From: an uncultured Opitutales bacterium
GTDB taxonomy: Bacteria > Verrucomicrobiota > Verrucomicrobiia > Opitutales > UBA2995
Direction: 5' to 3'
Assembly: GCA_937920335.1 (NCBI GenBank)
Contig: CALGUT010000280.1
Location: 1 to 8,486 of the forward strand
DNA length: 8,486 nt
Below, in pieces: positions 4,898 through 8,486 of the stretch (positions are counted from its first letter, which is position 1; every line of letters begins with the position of its first letter). The translations under genes and the position numbers were made by a program. Below the pieces are notes generated by a model. It worked only from the letters and a program-made list of their open reading frames with translations, had not been told where the DNA came from and ran no database searches.

Positions 4898-7800
4898 ATG
4901 AAACAGTTACTGCTTAATATACCGAGAACACTCATGGGTGTTCTGATGCTAGGTCTTATCTTCTCCGTCGCTCATTTATCTGCCCAGGAAGAAGAGGAAG
5001 ATATGTTCACATTGAGTCCGTTCAGTGTCGACGAGTCTGAAACCCAAGGTTACCTGGCCACCAGTACTCTGGCGGGAACCCGGATCAAAACCGACCTGAA
5101 GGACCTGGGTTCGGCCATATCCGTGGTCACCGAGGAATTCATGGACGACGTGGGTGCTACGGATGCCCTATCGCTTTTGTCTTACACAGCGAACACAGAA
5201 GTTGGCGGCATCCAGGGGAATTTCTCAGGTGCGACAGATACAGGAGACGGTCGTTTCGTTCAAACGGATGCAAGAACCAATCCTCAGAATAATCAGAGAG
5301 TTCGGGGTTTGTTAAAGGCGGATTTAACCCGTGGTTACTTTCTGACGGACATCCCTTTTGATAGCTACAACACGGAACGCGTCACCGTTAGTAGAGGTCC
5401 CAATTCATTGCTCTTTGGTATTGGAAGCCCGGGTGGTGTTATCAATAACGGCACCAAACAGGCCATTCAAAATGATGATTTTGGAGAGATCGGTATCCGT
5501 ATGGATAATTATGGAAGCTGGCGTACAAACTTCGAATATAACAAGTCCCTCATAGAGGATCGCCTTGCCATCCGTGTCGCCATGCTCGAAGAAAGCCAGG
5601 AATATAAGCAGAAGCCGGCTTACGAAGATCAGACGCGATTTTACGCGGCTCTGGATTGGGTCGTGTTTGAAAGTGACAGCGCACTCACGCGCGTGCGGGT
5701 CAATTTCGAAGACGGTAAGCAGACGGGCTCTCCGGTGGAGATTGTTCCGCCAACCGTTTCCTATGACACCTGGTTCGAACCCATTTTGCCCAACATTGCG
5801 CAATACACGGGCGTAACGCCGGAGGCCCGAGTGCGGGCACCCAGCGATGGAGGAGGAACCTGGGAGTTTCAGGCGCTGCACGATGAACCTTTAAACAATG
5901 GCCATACACGGATAAATACCAAGACCCGCCCGCTGACGTTTCGTCATACGGGAATCTGGTACGCGGAAAGGGGAGCCACGAGTCCTGATGTCGGCATCCC
6001 CGGAATGAATCTCGGAGGTTATAATGGGATCTTTAACTGGAACGCCGGTAGAGATACCGCTGCTAGTACTGGCCTAATTAATACACCCCTGGGCGCGGGC
6101 CTGGCCCCTGATGCGGCAGTCGGAACTATTCAGGATCACAGAACTGCCAGCGCTTATGGAGATTCTAATTACGCGTTCGGTTTCGTCCCATCCACGTTAC
6201 AAAACCGCGAGGTGTTTGATTTTTACAACCAGGTTTACAGCAACGGACTTGATCACGTTGAACGGGATTTTGATGCCTTCAACATCGCGCTGGAACAAAC
6301 ATTTTTTGATGGTAATGTCGGATTTGAATTCGCCTACGACGAACAGAGCTACAAGACCTTCCAGGATTTTCTATTTGTCGGCGGTCAAAGCACCAGCTTG
6401 GCAAGGGCATCCGATATTACCGTGCACAATACCGTGTGGCTGCCCAACGGCCAACGCAATCCGAATTTGGGCCGGGCTATGAGTTGGGTTCGGAGACCGA
6501 CCCAAAGGACCGACTGGTCCGATCGTGAGACATTCCGCATCACCGCATTCGCTGAATTCGACCTCTCTGAAAACGAGGGAATCATGGGATGGCTCGGCCG
6601 CCACCGGTTAACGGGCCTCTACAATGATTACAGCCGGGATACCTATCACAAAGCGACGGCATTGTTGACGCACAGTAATGAATTCAACATGGACTCTGCG
6701 CAATCCCACCGACTTGGCGGCGGTAGCGGCGTGGGTGGCCGTCGTTCACTCAACATAACGGCCTACACGAGTGAAGATAGCCTGATCGGCCTTCAGTCCA
6801 TGGACGACGTGCGCCTGCACCCCATTGATTTTGCAAGGCCACAGGCAGGGGACTCATTCAGCTTTTCCTATGTAGATAACCAAAGCGCGGGAGGTCTTAA
6901 CAGCGGTGTGGCCGGCGATCGGACGATCCGCACCGGCACCGTGGACATAGTACGATCTGATGTTCCCCCATTTGGAGGACCAGATGGTGGTGGAATCAGC
7001 CAGACCAATATAGAAGCCAAAGCCTTAGCCTGGCAGGGTTACTTTCTGGATGAGCACATCGTGGCTCTTTATGGTTATCGTGAAGACGATACCGAGAACT
7101 ATGCCATAAACACTGCAGCAGAAGCTTCTGTACCCCGGCAGTTTGCTGACGAAACTTATAATCAGGCGTTCACCGCGCTTTCCCCCAATGCCAGACCGAA
7201 AGTGGAGGGACAACCCAACGATACCCAAACCTGGAGTGTGGTTGCCCGTTTTCCGGAGGAATTGTTGGTGGATCTTCCCTTCGATCTGCGGGCCCATTGG
7301 GCTCAATCTGAGAATTTCAATCCAGTCGGTGTAAGAAGCAACATTCTAGGTAGACCGATCTTTGAGCCTGCTGGCAGCACGGAAGAATACGGATTCACGA
7401 TCTCCACCGACGACAACAAGTACTCCGTCAAGTTTAATTGGTTCGAAACCAAAGTGTCGAATGTCAATGCGGGTGTTGGTACGAATGTCGCTGGCAATGC
7501 ATTCGGTCGGATCAACCAATTTAGGGATGCTGAAATTGTGAATGGAATCGATTTTATGAGGCAATTGGAGCTTTATGAGGGCGATGCGGCCAGCCACCCC
7601 ATTCAAAGCTACGATCAATTTTACGACCTAACGTATAACGCGCTCCCTCAAGCGTTGATAAACACTGTCAACCCGCGACAAGTGGATCTCAATGGTGACG
7701 GGGTCTGGGATGAGTATCAATGGGACAACATTCCCAACCTCCAGGCCACACGGGATCTGCTCGCCGAAGGGTTTGAGCTTGAATTTGTGGCCAATCCAAC

Positions 7801-8422
7801 CGCCTCCTGGCGTATACTAGCCAATATAAGTCAGCAGGAAACGACGTTTTCCAACACAGCTCCTTTGATGTTTGCGGTCACTCAGGCATATGTTCAAGAC
7901 AGTATCGATGCAAGATTGGGAGATTTACGGGAAGATCCCAATATAGAGCGGGATGATGAACTCTTCGGAGTCAGTCTGCCTACAATTTTGGGGCCCATTG
8001 CAGCGCAAAGAGCCAAGGATGGACAGCCATCCGATGAACAGAGAGAATGGCGCTTTACCGGAGTCACTTCCTATCAATTTCAGGAAGGTGCTCTGAAAGG
8101 ATTTGGAATTGGAGGAGCTGTCCGCTGGGAAGATGAAGCTGCAACCGGATTTGTCCAAATAATAGATTCGGAAACGGGAGCTGTAATCCCGGATGTCAGT
8201 CGTCCATTTTATGATGATGGTTTGTTCAGCGGAGACGCATGGATTACCTACCAACGGCCCATTCTGGACGGCAAGGTCGATTGGCGCGTTCAACTGAATG
8301 TCCGAAACCTTGTAGGAGAAAGTGGAAATATTCCGGTCAGAACCAATCCCGATGGAACAGTGGCTGTCATTCGTATTCCCAATCCACGGACCGTTTATCT
8401 CTCTAATACTTTTAAGTTTTAG
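4898..8422 (+). CDS. TonB-dependent outer-membrane receptor, Opitutae type
   Basis: The 1174-residue protein should import a substrate across the outer membrane using TonB energy. The ATG at 4898 is preferred to the in-frame GTG at 4865 because MKQLLLN begins a typical signal peptide: hydrophobic core about 11-27, probable cleavage after LSA29. An acidic EEEED run and a TonB-box-like FTLSPFSV (37-44) follow. The plug domain lies at about 63-188, including LKDLGSAISVVTEEFM and the conserved ERVTVSRGPNSLLFGIGSPGG (160-180). The remainder is a long beta barrel ending in the aromatic-terminated YLSNTFKF expected of outer-membrane proteins, so it looks complete. It has no SusC-type N-terminal carboxypeptidase-like domain, and no susD neighbour is present. 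It is larger than ordinary siderophore receptors (700-800), implying long extracellular loops. An EF-hand-like DLNGDGVWDEY lies at 930-940. Transcription is probably controlled through the 4751-4770 palindrome. The ligand is unknown; a sulfated sugar is suggested only by the neighbours. Confidence 0.95.
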   Translation: MKQLLLNIPRTLMGVLMLGLIFSVAHLSAQEEEEDMFTLSPFSVDESETQGYLATSTLAGTRIKTDLKDLGSAISVVTEEFMDDVGATDALSLLSYTANTEVGGIQGNFSGATDTGDGRFVQTDARTNPQNNQRVRGLLKADLTRGYFLTDIPFDSYNTERVTVSRGPNSLLFGIGSPGGVINNGTKQAIQNDDFGEIGIRMDNYGSWRTNFEYNKSLIEDRLAIRVAMLEESQEYKQKPAYEDQTRFYAALDWVVFESDSALTRVRVNFEDGKQTGSPVEIVPPTVSYDTWFEPILPNIAQYTGVTPEARVRAPSDGGGTWEFQALHDEPLNNGHTRINTKTRPLTFRHTGIWYAERGATSPDVGIPGMNLGGYNGIFNWNAGRDTAASTGLINTPLGAGLAPDAAVGTIQDHRTASAYGDSNYAFGFVPSTLQNREVFDFYNQVYSNGLDHVERDFDAFNIALEQTFFDGNVGFEFAYDEQSYKTFQDFLFVGGQSTSLARASDITVHNTVWLPNGQRNPNLGRAMSWVRRPTQRTDWSDRETFRITAFAEFDLSENEGIMGWLGRHRLTGLYNDYSRDTYHKATALLTHSNEFNMDSAQSHRLGGGSGVGGRRSLNITAYTSEDSLIGLQSMDDVRLHPIDFARPQAGDSFSFSYVDNQSAGGLNSGVAGDRTIRTGTVDIVRSDVPPFGGPDGGGISQTNIEAKALAWQGYFLDEHIVALYGYREDDTENYAINTAAEASVPRQFADETYNQAFTALSPNARPKVEGQPNDTQTWSVVARFPEELLVDLPFDLRAHWAQSENFNPVGVRSNILGRPIFEPAGSTEEYGFTISTDDNKYSVKFNWFETKVSNVNAGVGTNVAGNAFGRINQFRDAEIVNGIDFMRQLELYEGDAASHPIQSYDQFYDLTYNALPQALINTVNPRQVDLNGDGVWDEYQWDNIPNLQATRDLLAEGFELEFVANPTASWRILANISQQETTFSNTAPLMFAVTQAYVQDSIDARLGDLREDPNIERDDELFGVSLPTILGPIAAQRAKDGQPSDEQREWRFTGVTSYQFQEGALKGFGIGGAVRWEDEAATGFVQIIDSETGAVIPDVSRPFYDDGLFSGDAWITYQRPILDGKVDWRVQLNVRNLVGESGNIPVRTNPDGTVAVIRIPNPRTVYLSNTFKF

Positions 8423-8446
8423 GTTCTAATGTAGTAGTTTGCAGGT

Positions 8447-8482
8447 TAGATCCGGGTAAGTAACGATGCCCGGAGCAATCTA
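8447..8482 (+). terminator. Possible transcription terminator hairpin after the receptor gene
   Basis: TCCGGG (8451-8456) and CCCGGA (8469-8474) form a G+C-rich 6-base stem around a 12-base loop. The outer bases TAGA (8447-8450) and TCTA (8479-8482) can extend it across a four-base bulge. It starts 25 bases after the stop codon. No T-run is seen before the window ends at 8486, so it is only a candidate. Confidence 0.4.
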
Positions 8483-8486
8483 TGTT

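Noticed and set aside
5405..5881. 158-codon open frame antisense to the receptor
   Set aside because: No motif or start context; it covers the conserved plug-to-barrel coding region on the opposite strand.
4898..8422. Calling the receptor SusC
   Set aside because: It has no N-terminal carboxypeptidase-like extension and there is no SusD gene next to it; the general TonB-dependent receptor call is safer.

Overview
The window looks like a sugar or sulfate-ester utilisation locus from a Verrucomicrobiota bacterium, most probably of the class Opitutae. The lineage call rests on the large TonB-dependent receptor, whose mature N-terminus (acidic run, an LSPFSV-type TonB box, then GYLATSTLAGTR) is a signature I associate with Opitutae receptors. 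A LacI-type regulator with the NPLVAANM hinge and a sulfatase beside it fit the same lineage. This is recognition from memory, not a database result.

Layout, left to right. Positions 2-820 (+) hold the 3' part of a zinc-dependent medium-chain dehydrogenase cut by the window edge. Positions 890-2014 (+) encode a Gfo/Idh/MocA-type NAD(P)-dependent oxidoreductase 69 bases downstream, probably in the same transcript. Positions 2011-3099 (-) encode a LacI/GalR-family regulator that converges on the oxidoreductase so tightly that the two stop codons share the palindrome CTAG. Positions 3214-4611 (-) encode a formylglycine-type sulfatase with no export signal, 114 bases upstream of the regulator on the same strand. 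Positions 4612-4897 are a divergent promoter region containing a strong LacI-type palindrome. Positions 4898-8422 (+) encode an apparently complete outer-membrane TonB-dependent receptor of about 1174 residues, followed by a possible terminator hairpin.

Working model (inference): the receptor imports a small sulfated sugar or related sulfate ester across the outer membrane. It is desulfated in the cytoplasm by the sulfatase, and the product is oxidised by the two dehydrogenases. The LacI-type protein would sense an intermediate and control the divergent sulfatase/receptor promoters through the palindrome at 4751-4770. No SusD-like lipoprotein, glycoside hydrolase, inner-membrane transporter or sulfatase-maturing enzyme lies in the window, so those functions must be encoded elsewhere. 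The substrate cannot be read from the sequence.

I saw no RNA genes, mobile elements, CRISPR arrays or frameshifts. None of the four complete genes has a recognisable GGAGG-type ribosome binding site. I did not find a clearly new type of system. The most testable novelties are the operator-regulator pairing and the cytoplasmic sulfatase next to an outer-membrane importer.
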